A stretch of 64,000 nucleotides of DNA from Bradyrhizobium erythrophlei (GCA_900129675.1 FSRD01000001.1:2345501-2409500), one strand, 5' to 3'. Numbered from the stretch's first letter, positions 55,313-64,000 are shown. A program made the numbers and translations. Notes: generated by a model not told the origin, from the letters alone.

Positions 55313-56728
55313 TCGCGATTTTCGGCTTATGTCGAGGGGCTAACGAGCGTGATTGGGCACGCCGACCGGGCCAAGCCGCTGCGGGACTATTGCATGGGCT
55401 TGATGATGCCTTGCGAGCGCAAGAGCGTCGAGCCGATGGCGGCGATCACGGCGCCGGAACGGACGGCGGCACAGCATCAATCGTTGCTACATTTTGTTGG
55501 CGAGGGAAAGTGGTCGGACGAGAAGGTCTTGGCCAAGGTCCGTGAACTGGTACTTCCTCAGATTGAACGGCACGGTTTGATCGAAGCCTGGATCATCGAC
55601 GACACGGGCTTTCCGAAGAAGGGGCAGCACTCGGTTGGTGTGACGCGGCAGTATTGTGGCCAACTCGGCAAGCAGGACAACTGCCAGGTTGCGGTGTCGC
55701 TATCGCTCGCCAATCACCACGCAAGCCTGCCGGTGGCCTACCGTCTGTATCTGCCAGAGGACTGGGCAAAAGATAGCGGGCGTCGGCGCAAGACGGGCGT
55801 GCCTGAGGAGGTCAGCTTCAAGACCAAGCCCGAGATCGCAATCGAGCAGATCACGGCGGCCTGCGCGGCCGGTATTCCTCGCGGCGTGGTGCTGATGGAC
55901 GCCGGCTATGGCAACAACAGCGAGTTACGTGCCGACATCACGGCGCTGGGGTTGACCTACGTTGCCGGCATTCTGTCGACCACCACCGTATGGGCGCCGG
56001 GCACGGGGCCATTGCCGGCAAAAAAGTGGTCCGGTATCGGGCGGCCACCGACGCTCTTGCGCCGCGACGGCAAGCATCAACCGATCTCCGTCAAGAAGGA
56101 ACTTGCTCTCGGTCTGCCTAAGCGCGCCTGGCGTGTCGTCAAATGGCGGGAGGGTTCGGCTGAATGGTTGTCTTCGCGCTTTGCTCGGGTGCGGGTTCGT
56201 GCCGCGCGCCGCGACTTCAAGCTCACCGAAAGCCGGCCGGAAGAGTGGTTGTTGATCGAGTGGCCCGAAGGCGAGAAGGAGCCGACCAAATATTGGCTGT
56301 CGAACCTTCCGAAAGACATCGCGTTCCGTCAACTGGTCGATATTGCCAAGCTGCGCTGGCGCATCGAGCGCGACTATCAGGAACTCAAGCAGGAGGTCGG
56401 GCTCGGACATTTCGAAGGACGAGGATGGCGCGGCTTCCACCACCACGCCACACTGTGCGTCGCAGCCTACGGATTCCTGGTCTCCGAGAGGGAGACGATT
56501 CCCCCCTCAAGACCTCATTCCGCCGCGTTGTTCCAGGAACTTGCCGTTCGCGACGGTTACCGACCCAGAGGCTCCGCCATTGCGGCCTGAACGTCACATC
56601 CCCAACTCTGTCGCCACCATGCGCCGTCGATTGATCGTCGCGCTCGTCAAGACCATGTCGCGATGTCCATGCTGCGCGGCTTCAATCGTCAGAAAAACCG
56701 TCGCCACGAAATTTGTGATGCAGTAGTA
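55313..56728 (+). mobile_element. IS701-family element, 5'-truncated copy
   Basis: The transposase frame is open through RFSAYVEGLTSVIGHADR but the expected N-terminal start and left terminal repeat are missing. The right limit is inferred: binding-protein sequence resumes at CTAGATCGGCTACC (56729 onward) and CTAG suits the IS701 target-site preference. A fully matching left duplication is absent. Confidence 0.6.
55349..56590 (+). CDS. IS701-family transposase, N-terminally truncated
   Basis: 413 residues from the GTG at 55349. Catalytic motifs are complete: IIDDTGFPKKGQHSVGVTRQ (first Asp), VVLMDAGYGNNSELRAD (second Asp) and RIERDYQELKQEVGLGHFEG (Glu). VTRQYCGQLGKQDNCQVAVS is the IS701 signature. 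Family members usually begin about 20-30 residues earlier; here the frame continues upstream only through RFSAYVEGLTS without a start, so the first residues have been lost. A different IS701 lineage from the element at 23507. Confidence 0.88.
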   Translation: MIGHADRAKPLRDYCMGLMMPCERKSVEPMAAITAPERTAAQHQSLLHFVGEGKWSDEKVLAKVRELVLPQIERHGLIEAWIIDDTGFPKKGQHSVGVTRQYCGQLGKQDNCQVAVSLSLANHHASLPVAYRLYLPEDWAKDSGRRRKTGVPEEVSFKTKPEIAIEQITAACAAGIPRGVVLMDAGYGNNSELRADITALGLTYVAGILSTTTVWAPGTGPLPAKKWSGIGRPPTLLRRDGKHQPISVKKELALGLPKRAWRVVKWREGSAEWLSSRFARVRVRAARRDFKLTESRPEEWLLIEWPEGEKEPTKYWLSNLPKDIAFRQLVDIAKLRWRIERDYQELKQEVGLGHFEGRGWRGFHHHATLCVAAYGFLVSERETIPPSRPHSAALFQELAVRDGYRPRGSAIAA

Positions 56729-56732
56729 CTAG

Positions 56733-57477
56733 ATCGGCTACCAGAAATGGCGGCCGAGCTTGTCAAACGACCCATCGCGGCGCTTGTCGCCGTCGGCGGA
56801 TCAAACTCAGCGATGGCGGCTAAACGGGCAAGTTCTACGATCCCCATCGTATTCGTGATCGGGGGCGATCCAGTGCGGCTCGGTTTGGCCGCGAGCCTTT
56901 CCCGTCCGGCCGGCAATGCCACGGGCATGACGATCATTTCCGCCGATCTGGCACCAAAGCGGCTTGGATTGTTGCGGGAGCTTGTTCCGAATGCGACCGC
57001 CCTTGCGGCTCTGACTAATCCTAACACCCCGGAGGGCCGGGGACAGTCGTCAGACATGCTGACCGCAGCGTTGGCACTTGGGTTAAAACTTCGCTTGTTG
57101 GAGGCTAGTGATGAGAGGGGAATTGAAGCTGCGTTTGCGGCGTTGTCTCAAGATAAGCCTGATGCACTTCTGGTCGGCAGCGATCCCATCTTCGACGTAC
57201 ATCGCGACAAGCTCGTCGCGTTGGTGGCAGCAGCAGCCATTCCCGCGATCTATCAGTTTCGCGACTTCGCGGCGGCGGGTGGCCTGATGAGTTACGATCC
57301 TGACATTGTGGATGCACACCGCCAGATCGGTATCTACGTCGGTAAAATTCTCAAGGGCGCGCTTCCCGCTGATCTGCCAATCCAGCAGCCGACGAAGTTT
57401 CAGCTGGTCATCAACCTTAGAACGGCCAAGACGCTTGGCCTCACCGTATCGCCGACCCTGCTTGTGCCTGTCGTAAA
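56733..57477 (+). pseudogene. PF04392-type ABC binding protein fragment between two IS elements
   Basis: The central and C-terminal part of an ABC_sub_bind protein: RLPEMAAELVKRPIAALVAV, IPIVFVIGGDPVRLGLAASL, SRPAGNATGMTIISADLAPK, SDPIFDVHRDKLVALVAAAA and LRTAKTLGLTVSPTLLVP. The signal peptide and first strands are missing at the IS701 boundary. At the right, instead of ending with the usual ADEVIE-type tail, it runs into the integrase-type element at 57478 (VVNQIRTYWWC). The gene is therefore cut at both ends and inactive. Its frame is otherwise intact. Confidence 0.85.
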
Positions 57478-58493
57478 TCAAATCCGAACATATTGGTGGT
57501 GCAGCCCGCCCAGGACCGGGCGGCAAAGAATGGTCCCGGCCAGTTTGACGGCGCGCGAGACCGGCGCATCCTTCTCCAAAGATAAATGCGTCCTTATCTC
57601 GTTGTGATATTTCATGTACGACAGCAGTACATGACGGAGGTGTCGCTCGCCGAACACAACAACGTGGTCAAGGCACTCCCGTCGGATCGAACCGATCAGC
57701 CGTTCGGCATATCCGTTTTCCCATGGGGAGTGCGGCGATGTCGGCCGGTCACGAATGCCCATTGATCGAAGTCTGCGGATAAGGACCTCACCATAGGCCC
57801 CGTCCCGGTCACGAATGAGATAGCGGGGAGCCTGTTCCCAACCGCATGCTTCCGTGACCTGATTTGCGATCCATTCTGCAGTGGGGTTAGCTGTGACGCC
57901 AAACCACAAAATTTGCCGTCGGCCGTGCCCCATGATCAGCAATCCATAGAGCAGGCGAAACGAGATCGTCGGCACGACGAACAAATCCATCGCCGCGATG
58001 CCGTCGGCATGGTTATGAAGAAACGTCTTCCAGCCTTGCGACGGTGGCCCTCGTCTCTTCACCATATACTTGGCCACGCTCGTCTGGCCGATATCGATGC
58101 CGAGCTTAAGCAACTCTCCGTGGATCCGCGGCGCTCCCCACAGCGGGTTGGCGATGCTCATCTCGCGGATAAGCTTGCGTATCTCTGTCGATAAGTTTGG
58201 TCGGCCACCACGACGTCGTGACCTCCAGCGCCAGTACGATCTGAACCCGGCGCGGTGCCACTTTATAACGGTCTCTGGCTTCAAAACCGCCAGAGCGTTT
58301 AGGACTGTTGGCGCCAATCGATACAGCCCGGCAAAGATCAAGCGGTCCATGGCGCTGACGTCTGCCTCTTGGGTGAATGCCGTCTCAGTATGTTAATCTG
58401 ATGCCGAAGGACCAGGATCTCGGCTGCCAACGAGGCCCGCGATCGGAACAATAATACCAGCGCCGACCAGATCAGGCTGCAAGCTTCTCTCAT
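57478..58493 (-). pseudogene. Integrase-type (rve) transposase, frameshifted
   Basis: The main frame from 58350 to 57478 encodes the DDE core: AAMDLFVVPTISFRLLYG (first Asp), RYLIRDRDGAYGEVLIRR (second Asp) and PHSPWENGYAERLIGSIRRE (Glu), ending GGLHHQYVRI. The expected N-terminus, SLIWSALVLLFRSRASLAAE and ILVLRHQINILRRHSPKR, is found upstream from an ATG at 58493 but in another frame, so a one-base shift near 58350-58360 breaks the gene. The family is common in bradyrhizobia and IS3/IS481-like in its catalytic core; exact IS family not assigned. Confidence 0.8.
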
Positions 58494-58980
58494 AAGATAG
58501 AAACATTGCGCGATTCGGCCTCACTTGCCAGCCGAATTAGGTTTCCGACAGGGACAGCGCTCAATTGAAAACCCGCTTTGCCATTTCATCGAATGGGACA
58601 GCCGTGCTGGCTTGAAGAGCATCGCCGCCAGTCACATGTCATAAGGGATCGGGGATCGTTGGCCCGACACACTGGCAACGCACCCACCGGCCTCATTGAA
58701 GGTCGCGTGCGTCCAAATAAGAGCGAGCACGGGCTGCGTTCGAGCACCGCTCGACGCAGTACCTCTACGCAAACGCAACGGGCACGAGCCGTCGAGGGAG
58801 ACCTTGGCGGCTTTTGCGTGTGGCTAGATATGCGCAAAGAAACGGCCCCAGCGCGGACTGCGTGCCGAGGCCGCTTGTGTCGGAACCCCCGGCTGGGGGG
58901 AAGGTCGGCCAGCCGAAGGTCCTTGCACTCAGATATGAGTTAGGCCGCCTTCACTCTCTTGGCCTGTTGCCGCCTGGCCG
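58494..58980. other. Intergenic region, no gene recognised
   Basis: Short Arg-rich frames only; no conserved motif, signal peptide or ribosome-binding site. No repeat copy recognised. Confidence 0.5.
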
Positions 58981-59157
58981 TTAGCCACCGGACCGATGCA
59001 AAAACGGATCCACAGACTCAGCTAGCAGGGTCGCCAATTGGGTGGCGGCAGGCGTGGACTGCTTTTCGGGCGGCAGCGAGCCGACAGAATAGACCGCCAA
59101 TCCAGAACCAGCGACAAAGGCAGCTATCGCAATTGCAGCAAAATATTCGATCCTCAT
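58981..59157 (-). CDS. Small single-helix exported or membrane protein, 58 residues
   Basis: From the ATG at 59157, preceded by GGAGGAACTATCACC, a strong ribosome-binding site. MRIEYFAAIAIAAFVAGSGL is a signal peptide or membrane anchor, followed by a short polar tail (GSLPPEKQSTPAATQLATLL, then AESVDPFLHR). The open frame upstream of this ATG has no supporting feature. Function unknown. Confidence 0.65.
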   Translation of the reverse strand: MRIEYFAAIAIAAFVAGSGLAVYSVGSLPPEKQSTPAATQLATLLAESVDPFLHRSGG

Positions 59158-59619
59158 GGTGATAGTTCCTCCATCGGCCCCACAGACTAACCGGACACTC
59201 TCTGAAATGGTTCCAGAGCGATACTTGACCCTAGCCGCCGGGACAAAAGCTTCCGAACTTGGGGTCCAATGACCCGATATTCCGCGCGGCAAGTTCCTCA
59301 ATGCGTCGGCTCGGCGCTCCAATTGTTTCCCCTTTCGTCCGAACGGCGTTACGAAATCCGACGTCAGGGAACGAAAGCTCCGGTCAAGACTTTAGAAAAG
59401 CACGAGACCGTCGCTCGCCGTTAACTACATGGCGCATGTCGCGGATAGCCAAAGGTTCCTACTGCAGGGCCGCCCGCTGTTCTCAAAACCAAGCGCTCGC
59501 GCGGATAGCCAAAAGCGGCGGTCTCCGGTTCCGTTCAGAATTGCCAGCCGTGCTCGCAAGCGGGAGAGCTGCGGGAGGGGTGGGTGCCAATGCTGGCGCT
59601 TTCCGAATGAGGCTTCGTT
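59158..59619. other. Intergenic region, no gene recognised
   Basis: A plus-strand frame (59259-59636) and a minus-strand frame overlapping the next gene exist, but neither resembles a protein family. A short direct repeat GCGGATAGCCAAA occurs at about 59442 and 59500. Confidence 0.45.
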
Positions 59620-59823
59620 ATGCGCAACCGCATTGACATAGACCCCAACCACAGCCGAGCAATCGTTGAAGAGATCGGGGAGAGGCTGCGCGCGGTCCTG
59701 AAAGAAGAGCCGGAATGCCCGGGGAGCCTTAGAACGCAACTCGACCGGCTCCGCGAATTGGAGGAGAGCCGTCACCCATCAATCATTCCAGCGGCTGAGC
59801 GTTGGGACAAGCGTCGCCGTTGA
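59620..59823 (+). CDS. Small conserved-type hypothetical protein, 67 residues
   Basis: MRNRIDIDPNHSRAIVEEIG, then a charged helical sequence (RLRAVLKEEPE, LRTQLDRLRELEE) ending in PAAERWDKRRR. The composition is that of a real soluble helical protein rather than a shadow frame. The site before the ATG (GAATGAGGCTTCGTT) is weak. No family function known; compact genes of this type are frequent in bradyrhizobia. Confidence 0.6.
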   Translation: MRNRIDIDPNHSRAIVEEIGERLRAVLKEEPECPGSLRTQLDRLRELEESRHPSIIPAAERWDKRRR

Positions 59824-59869
59824 GCCGCTTTGGACAGCACAGACGGTTCGGCCCGAACATGGACGAGGA

Positions 59870-60079
59870 ATGCCATCGGTGAAGCGCCGCGCGGCAAAAA
59901 TTTTGAATGAGTACGGCGCGGTGCAATCCGAATTGATCGGCAAAGCCGTCGTGCTTACCGACGGAAAGGCTGGCACGGTCGAAAACGTTTGGCTGGATGA
60001 ATTGCACGGGCTTCGGATTTCCATCGAAGGTCATGATGGAAGATGGCCAGTCTCAACCATCAAGCTTGCGGAGTCCTAG
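59870..60079 (+). CDS. Small PRC-barrel-like hypothetical protein, 69 residues
   Basis: After a basic N-terminus (MPSVKRRAAKILNEYG), a beta-rich part reads LIGKAVVLTDGKAGTVENVW, LDELHGLRISIEGHDGRWPV and STIKLAES. The GKAGTVENVWLDE turn resembles PRC-barrel-type sheets. It lies 46 bases after the previous small gene and has GGACGAGGA before the ATG. Function unknown. Confidence 0.6.
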   Translation: MPSVKRRAAKILNEYGAVQSELIGKAVVLTDGKAGTVENVWLDELHGLRISIEGHDGRWPVSTIKLAES

Positions 60080-60208
60080 ACCTCGCGCATCGGCTGCGCG
60101 TTGCCCAGATCGCGTGCTCCTTTCAAAGCATTCCAATCAAAATGAAAAGCCCGACCTCGGTCAGGAAAGTGACGCTCATGATCGCGACCGTAAAGGGAGG
60201 CCGCCCAA

Positions 60209-60337
60209 GTGAAGCGGTCTAGCTGGGAGGAATGGTTCAGCCGGAAAACATCGATAGCGGGTACCCAAATTTCCAATTGGATACTCGTTCTTGCGGCTCT
60301 CGTCGTAATCTGGATTATCTATCGCGCTGCAACGTGA
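60209..60337 (+). CDS. Small single-pass membrane protein, 42 residues, GTG start
   Basis: The GTG at 60209 is preceded by AAGGGAGG, nine bases upstream. The product begins MKRSSWEEWFSRKTS, has one hydrophobic helix (SNWILVLAALVVIWIIYRA) and stops at 60335-60337. A basic N-terminus with a C-terminal helix is typical of genuine small membrane proteins. It is third in a row of small same-strand genes (59620, 59870, 60209). No family assigned. Confidence 0.6.
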   Translation: MKRSSWEEWFSRKTSIAGTQISNWILVLAALVVIWIIYRAAT

Positions 60338-60642
60338 CGGTGGCTGCGTTCTCCCGTATGGTCAATAAATTGAGACTGCTCAAAGGCGGCAGTGTTCCAA
60401 CATTTTTGGTCTTGGACCGGTGTTGCACAACAAGCTTGCCGTGGACGCTTGAGTAGGGACGACGGGGGTCGCAAGCAATTCTGGGTACCGCAGGTCAGTG
60501 CAACAATTTCAGTGCTCCATGGCAGTGCTTGAAGTTTCAACGAAAGTAAATTTGTGTAGCGTTATCAGCAGCTTTGCAACCGTGAATTGCGGGTGTCAAG
60601 TTTTTGTCTAGGACTCAGCTTTTTCTTCTGTGGAATCACGCC
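60338..60642. other. Intergenic region, no gene recognised
   Basis: Lower-GC stretch without a supported gene between the small membrane protein and the degraded end of the transporter gene. Confidence 0.45.
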
Positions 60643-61881
60643 TCAGTATCGCCGTTGCGTTACGAGCCTCGTCGATGCGTTTCGTTGTCCCGCAGTGTTT
60701 CGCAGCACTCCAAAATTCCAAACGCATTGTCGGGCTTCGTCTTGGGCTGCTGGGCTTCTACGTGGTGGGTTGATTGCGACCGGGGTTTTCACCGGGGAAA
60801 TTTGGATTCTTTGGCGATGATGGTGATCGTCGTGGCCAAGTTCGGCGACATCGACGGGATTGCAGAACAGGCTGACCGAGACTGTCGCTGATCGAAATCC
60901 CAAGCCGCCGACGATGATGCTGGAGACGATCATGGCTGCAGGTGCCGAACTGAGGGCGGGCAGCAGGATCGCAATCGCCTCGACGAGGAACGCGACCCGC
61001 AGCGCCGGGCCGAATCCCGCGCGGTCGGCGAGATGTCCGGTCAGCAGCGGACCGACGGTGGCGCCGATGCCGTAGAGCACCCAGTAATGCGAACCGGCCG
61101 ATATTCCCTGGCCGAGCCCGCGTGCGACGAAGTCGACGAGGAACACCATGTGCGGCACGAGCGCCAGGGCATTGAGGCCATATTCGGCGCTCAGCACCCG
61201 GACGATGGTCAAGCTCCGGCCGCGCGATGGAAGATGCGCGTCAGGCGCGCCTTCCGTGGCGTGCGCCTCGGCGGGCCATGCCTTCCAGCTCACCAGCGTC
61301 AGAACGGCGGACAGCAGCCCGAGACCATACCAGCTTTGCTTGAGACCCTGCTGCAGCAGCAGCGGAACCAGGGTGCCGGATGCGGCGACACCGAGGCCGA
61401 CACCGGCAAAGATGACGCCGCCGACAAAACCCCGCTTGCCCGGCGCGATATGCGGCAGGATCGTCGAGGCCGCGAGAACCATGATCACGCCGCCCGTCAC
61501 CCCGGCGAGGAAACGCCAGCCGAAGAACCAGATGAATGAGACCGGCACCGAGCATGCAAAGCAGGTCAGTGACGCGAGCACCATCATCGCGCGCAGTGTG
61601 TGCACCGAGCCCAGCCGTGCGCCGAGTTCGCGTGCCACCAGCGCACCGGCGAGATAGCCGGCCAGATTGACGGCACCGAGATAAACGGCATCCGCGGGGC
61701 TGAACCACTTCGCCGATATCAATGCCGGGATCAACGGCGTGTAGGCGAAGCGCGCCAGCCCGAGTCCGACGAGCGATGCGCACAACCCCGCCACCGCGGA
61801 CACCCAGACGGGCCGGTCCTCCCTTTGGCGATGGGGTGTTGCCCGGCGAAGGTGACCGACATTCGTGCTCGACATGGACAT
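60643..61881 (-). CDS. YbfB/YjiJ-type MFS transporter with degraded C-terminus
   Basis: 412 residues on paper. Residues 25 to about 330 form a normal MFS transporter: the first helix region ASLVGLGLARFAYTPLIPAL (the family's GxGxxRF motif), LGAVNLAGYLAGALVARELG, GVIFAGVGLGVAASGTLVPL and LTGHLADRAGFGPALRVAFL. After SSIIVGGLGFRSATVSVSLF, at about position 60890, the sequence turns into a hydrophilic, His- and Arg-rich tail with no helix. The last two of twelve helices are thus missing, through a deletion or recombination with unrelated sequence. It may be inactive. Confidence 0.75.
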   Translation of the reverse strand: MSMSSTNVGHLRRATPHRQREDRPVWVSAVAGLCASLVGLGLARFAYTPLIPALISAKWFSPADAVYLGAVNLAGYLAGALVARELGARLGSVHTLRAMMVLASLTCFACSVPVSFIWFFGWRFLAGVTGGVIMVLAASTILPHIAPGKRGFVGGVIFAGVGLGVAASGTLVPLLLQQGLKQSWYGLGLLSAVLTLVSWKAWPAEAHATEGAPDAHLPSRGRSLTIVRVLSAEYGLNALALVPHMVFLVDFVARGLGQGISAGSHYWVLYGIGATVGPLLTGHLADRAGFGPALRVAFLVEAIAILLPALSSAPAAMIVSSIIVGGLGFRSATVSVSLFCNPVDVAELGHDDHHHRQRIQISPVKTPVAINPPRRSPAAQDEARQCVWNFGVLRNTAGQRNASTRLVTQRRY

Positions 61882-61998
61882 GGGTTAGAACCCCGGATGG
61901 TCTGTGAAAAATGATGAGTTCAGATCGCAGCCATCGCTGCCAGCGATGGCTGCGCGATCATCCAAACGTCTTGCGCCGCAGCCGGTGCGGGAGCGCCG

Positions 61999-62709
61999 TC
62001 AGTGACCGGCGCTCTGGCCGCCATCGACATGCAGGATTTCGCCGGTGACGAAGGGGGCGCTCTCCAGGAACAGGACGGCGTCAACGATGTCCTTTGTCTC
62101 TCCCATGCGTCCGACCGGATGCAGGTTGGCGAGGAACTCGTGGGTCTCGGGCGCGTGCATCGGTGTCTTGATGACGCCGGGTGCAACTGCGTTGACCCGG
62201 ATGCCCTTCTTCGCGTATTCGATCGCCAGCGACCTGGTGGCGGCGTTCAACCCGCCCTTGGTCAGCGACGCCAGCACCGACGGAACGTTGCTGTTGGCGT
62301 GATCGATCAGGCTGGTGGTGATCTGCACGATATGGCCCGAGCCCCGCTTCAGCATTTCGGCAGCGACACGCCGCGTTAGCGAGAAGAATCCGCCAAGGTT
62401 GATCGAGACGATCGGCGCGAAATCCTCGTCCGTGTAGTGGGTGAAGGGCTTTGCGATGAAGATGCCGGCGTTGTTGACCAGGCTGTCGACGCGGCCGAAA
62501 CGCTCGATCGCCTGCGTGACCAGCCGTTCCGCGGTCTTGGGATCGGCGACGTCGCCGGGGACCGCCAGGATGTCGGGATCGGAAGATGGCTTGATCGCGC
62601 GGGAATTGGCGACGACCCGATAGTTGCGGTCGCGATAGGCCTTGACCAGATCCGCGCCGATGCCTTGCGATGCGCCGGTGATAATGACGACTTTTTGCTC
62701 TGCACCCAT
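61999..62709 (-). CDS. Short-chain dehydrogenase/reductase-like protein lacking the catalytic Tyr
   Basis: A 236-residue SDR. The coenzyme site VVIITGASQGIGADLVKAYR is at the N-terminus, with SLVNNAGIFIAKPF (NNAG) and IRVNAVAPGVIKTPM further on. Where classical SDRs have Y-x-x-x-K, the sequence is VPSVLASLTKGGLNAATR: the Lys is present but the Tyr position is Ala. The Ser region is ITTSLIDHANS. The ATG at 62709 is preferred over the upstream start at 62784 because it precedes the first strand directly. It follows the LysR gene on the same strand, which may control it. Confidence 0.85.
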   Translation of the reverse strand: MGAEQKVVIITGASQGIGADLVKAYRDRNYRVVANSRAIKPSSDPDILAVPGDVADPKTAERLVTQAIERFGRVDSLVNNAGIFIAKPFTHYTDEDFAPIVSINLGGFFSLTRRVAAEMLKRGSGHIVQITTSLIDHANSNVPSVLASLTKGGLNAATRSLAIEYAKKGIRVNAVAPGVIKTPMHAPETHEFLANLHPVGRMGETKDIVDAVLFLESAPFVTGEILHVDGGQSAGH

Positions 62710-62802
62710 GACGGGCCTCCGTGATCTCAGTGAATGGAGCGGCAGGATTGCTGCTCCGATGGAGACCAACGTAGGCTCGTCCACGGATCGCGCGAATGCC
62801 CG

Positions 62803-63771
62803 CTATTCGGCAGACAGTCTTCCGCGCCGCGATCGAATGGACTCGGTGTTCCGGCTGGCGTCGCTCGACAGCCGCGCGAAGTAACGCTTGAGGCGGGGCA
62901 CCGCAAAGTCGACAAAGGCGCGCACTTTTGGCACCGAGAAGCGCCCGTGCGGCGCCAGCAGATGCGCGGGCAGCGGCGGGTATTCGTCCTTGCCGAGCAG
63001 GATCTGCAGCCGTCCTTCGCGGATCTCGTCACTGATGTGATAGGAAAACAGCCGCGTCACGCCGTGGCCTTCCGCCGCGGAAGCGACCGCCGCGCGAACC
63101 GTGTTGACGACCAGACGCGGCGCGAACTGGACCGCCCTCGGGACCGACGATCCTTCCGCCGGCGGGAAGCTCCAGGAATCCTGCCCGAAATGGGTCATCG
63201 CGATAATCTGGTGTTTCGCAAGATCGGCCGGTTCTTGGATCATCGGGTGCCGCGCCAGATATCCCGGCGATGCCGCGATGACGCGGCGCACTTCGCCAAG
63301 GCGGATCGCGACGAAGCTCGAATCCGCCAGATGCGCGATGCGGAGCGCGACGTCGATGCCCTCATCGATCAGGTTCACCGGCCGGTCGAGCAGATAGAGT
63401 CTTACCGAGACCGTCGGATGCTCGTCCATGAAGGCGTCGAGCACCGGCCGCAAGACGTCTTCGCCGGTGATGACGGGTGCGGTCAGCGTCAGCGTGCCGC
63501 GCGGGGCCGAGCGTTCGCCGGCCGCAACGATGTCGGCTTCCTCGAGATCGATCAGCACGCGGCGGCAGGCGGCGGCATAGCGCTCGCCGGCCTCGCTCAG
63601 TTTGAGCGAGCGGGTGGTGCGATGAAGCAGCTCGGCGCCGACATGCGCTTCGAGGAAAGCGATCGCGCGGCTCACGGCCGCCGGCGACCGGCCGAGGCGT
63701 CGGCCCGCCCCGGCGAGGCTGCCCTCGTCGACGGCGGACACAAACACCTTCATCGCGTCGATGCGATCCAT
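62803..63771 (-). CDS. LysR-family transcriptional regulator
   Basis: A 322-residue LysR regulator: N-terminal winged helix-turn-helix MDRIDAMKVFVSAVDEGSLA, GAGRRLGRSPAAVSRAIAFL and LHRTTRSLKLSEAGERY, then a substrate-binding effector domain with LTLTAPVITGEDVLRPVLDA and VALRIAHLADSSFVAIRLGE. The C-terminus is extended and basic (RSRRGRLSAE). Situated 93 bases upstream of the SDR gene, same strand. Inducer unknown. Confidence 0.9.
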   Translation of the reverse strand: MDRIDAMKVFVSAVDEGSLAGAGRRLGRSPAAVSRAIAFLEAHVGAELLHRTTRSLKLSEAGERYAAACRRVLIDLEEADIVAAGERSAPRGTLTLTAPVITGEDVLRPVLDAFMDEHPTVSVRLYLLDRPVNLIDEGIDVALRIAHLADSSFVAIRLGEVRRVIAASPGYLARHPMIQEPADLAKHQIIAMTHFGQDSWSFPPAEGSSVPRAVQFAPRLVVNTVRAAVASAAEGHGVTRLFSYHISDEIREGRLQILLGKDEYPPLPAHLLAPHGRFSVPKVRAFVDFAVPRLKRYFARLSSDASRNTESIRSRRGRLSAE

Positions 63772-63893
63772 CGGCTCTTCCGGCCAGAGGAATAGTGCCT
63801 GACGTCGGCAAACGTCAGGCGATCATGCCCTGCCGGTCAGCTTTTGCAATCGCGGGATCGTGGCGTGGGCCGTGAAAACTACGCCCCGGCCAA

Positions 63894-64000
63894 TCAGGTT
63901 GTGGCTAGAGGCTTCTCGGCGTGGCGCTGCGACAGCGTGAAAATCTCGACGCCGGTTGCGGTCACGCCGACCGAATGCTCGAATTGTGCCGACAGCGAGC
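63894..64000 (-). CDS. map: Methionine aminopeptidase, C-terminal end (partial)
   Basis: The window edge cuts this minus-strand gene; 34 codons and the stop remain. SAQFEHSVGVTATGVEIFTL is the closing segment of type I methionyl aminopeptidases, with the Glu in QFEHS being a metal ligand, followed by a short tail ending in EKPLATT. The enzyme removes N-terminal Met from nascent proteins. The 5' part lies outside the window. Confidence 0.85.
   Translation of the reverse strand, partial: SLSAQFEHSVGVTATGVEIFTLSQRHAEKPLATT

Noticed and set aside
1..64000. CRISPR arrays, rRNA genes, prophage modules or a replication origin
   Set aside because: No regularly spaced short repeats, rRNA-like sequence, phage structural genes or origin-type genes were seen anywhere in the window.

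Overview
The window looks like part of the chromosome of a high-GC alphaproteobacterium. Bradyrhizobium or a close relative (Nitrobacteraceae) is most likely. This is inferred from the gene families present (PF04392-type ABC binding proteins, TolB/TPR adenylate cyclases, DUF1254/DUF1214 proteins, DUF2237, dodecin) and from families of short intergenic repeats; no rRNA or tRNA gene is present to settle it.

Layout. 1-13 kb is ordered, gene-dense and mostly core-like. A creatininase-type amidohydrolase is divergent from a tightly coupled operon: NMT1-like binding protein, ATPase, permease, 2-hydroxyacid dehydrogenase and a two-domain AprI/Inh-like exported protein. A DGPF/YciI protein and its C-terminally extended ECF sigma factor follow, then a quinol-monooxygenase-like protein, two pseudogenes (a small hypothetical and a beta-lactamase-type serine hydrolase frameshifted in its SxxK motif), and a MacA/MacB-type efflux operon. 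13-31 kb is looser. It holds a giant SAM-cyclase-ATPase-TPR protein, a DUF4239 protein, hydrolases, a PF04392 binding protein, a hydrolase cleanly split by an IS701-family element, small exported proteins, a SphA/MetA-like outer-membrane protein and a stand-alone HEAGH metalloprotease-like protein. Two copies of a MITE-like element and many copies of an intergenic repeat lie between them.

31-41 kb contains the most coherent regulatory unit: a TorT-like periplasmic binding protein, a TorS-like hybrid histidine kinase (PAS, HisKA, HATPase, two receivers, HPt) and a receiver-adenylyl cyclase. Together they suggest a pathway from a periplasmic ligand through phosphorelay to cAMP. A catalase-like exported peroxidase and a DUF2237 protein follow, flanked by diverged direct repeats.

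41-60 kb is a mobile-element-rich accessory zone. It has a second IS110 element, tandem DUF1254/DUF1214 genes (the first frameshifted), IS1182 and IS5 transposases, two neighbouring cyclase-TolB-TPR genes, a dodecin, a 5'-truncated IS701 copy, a PF04392 binding-protein remnant trapped between two IS elements, and several very small genes. 60-64 kb returns to ordinary content: a C-terminally degraded MFS transporter, an SDR protein, a LysR regulator and the C-terminal end of methionine aminopeptidase.

Four predicted class III nucleotide cyclases in about 40 kb, one of them the output of a phosphorelay, is the main functional theme. The main genomic theme is decay: IS insertions, frameshifts and truncated genes.
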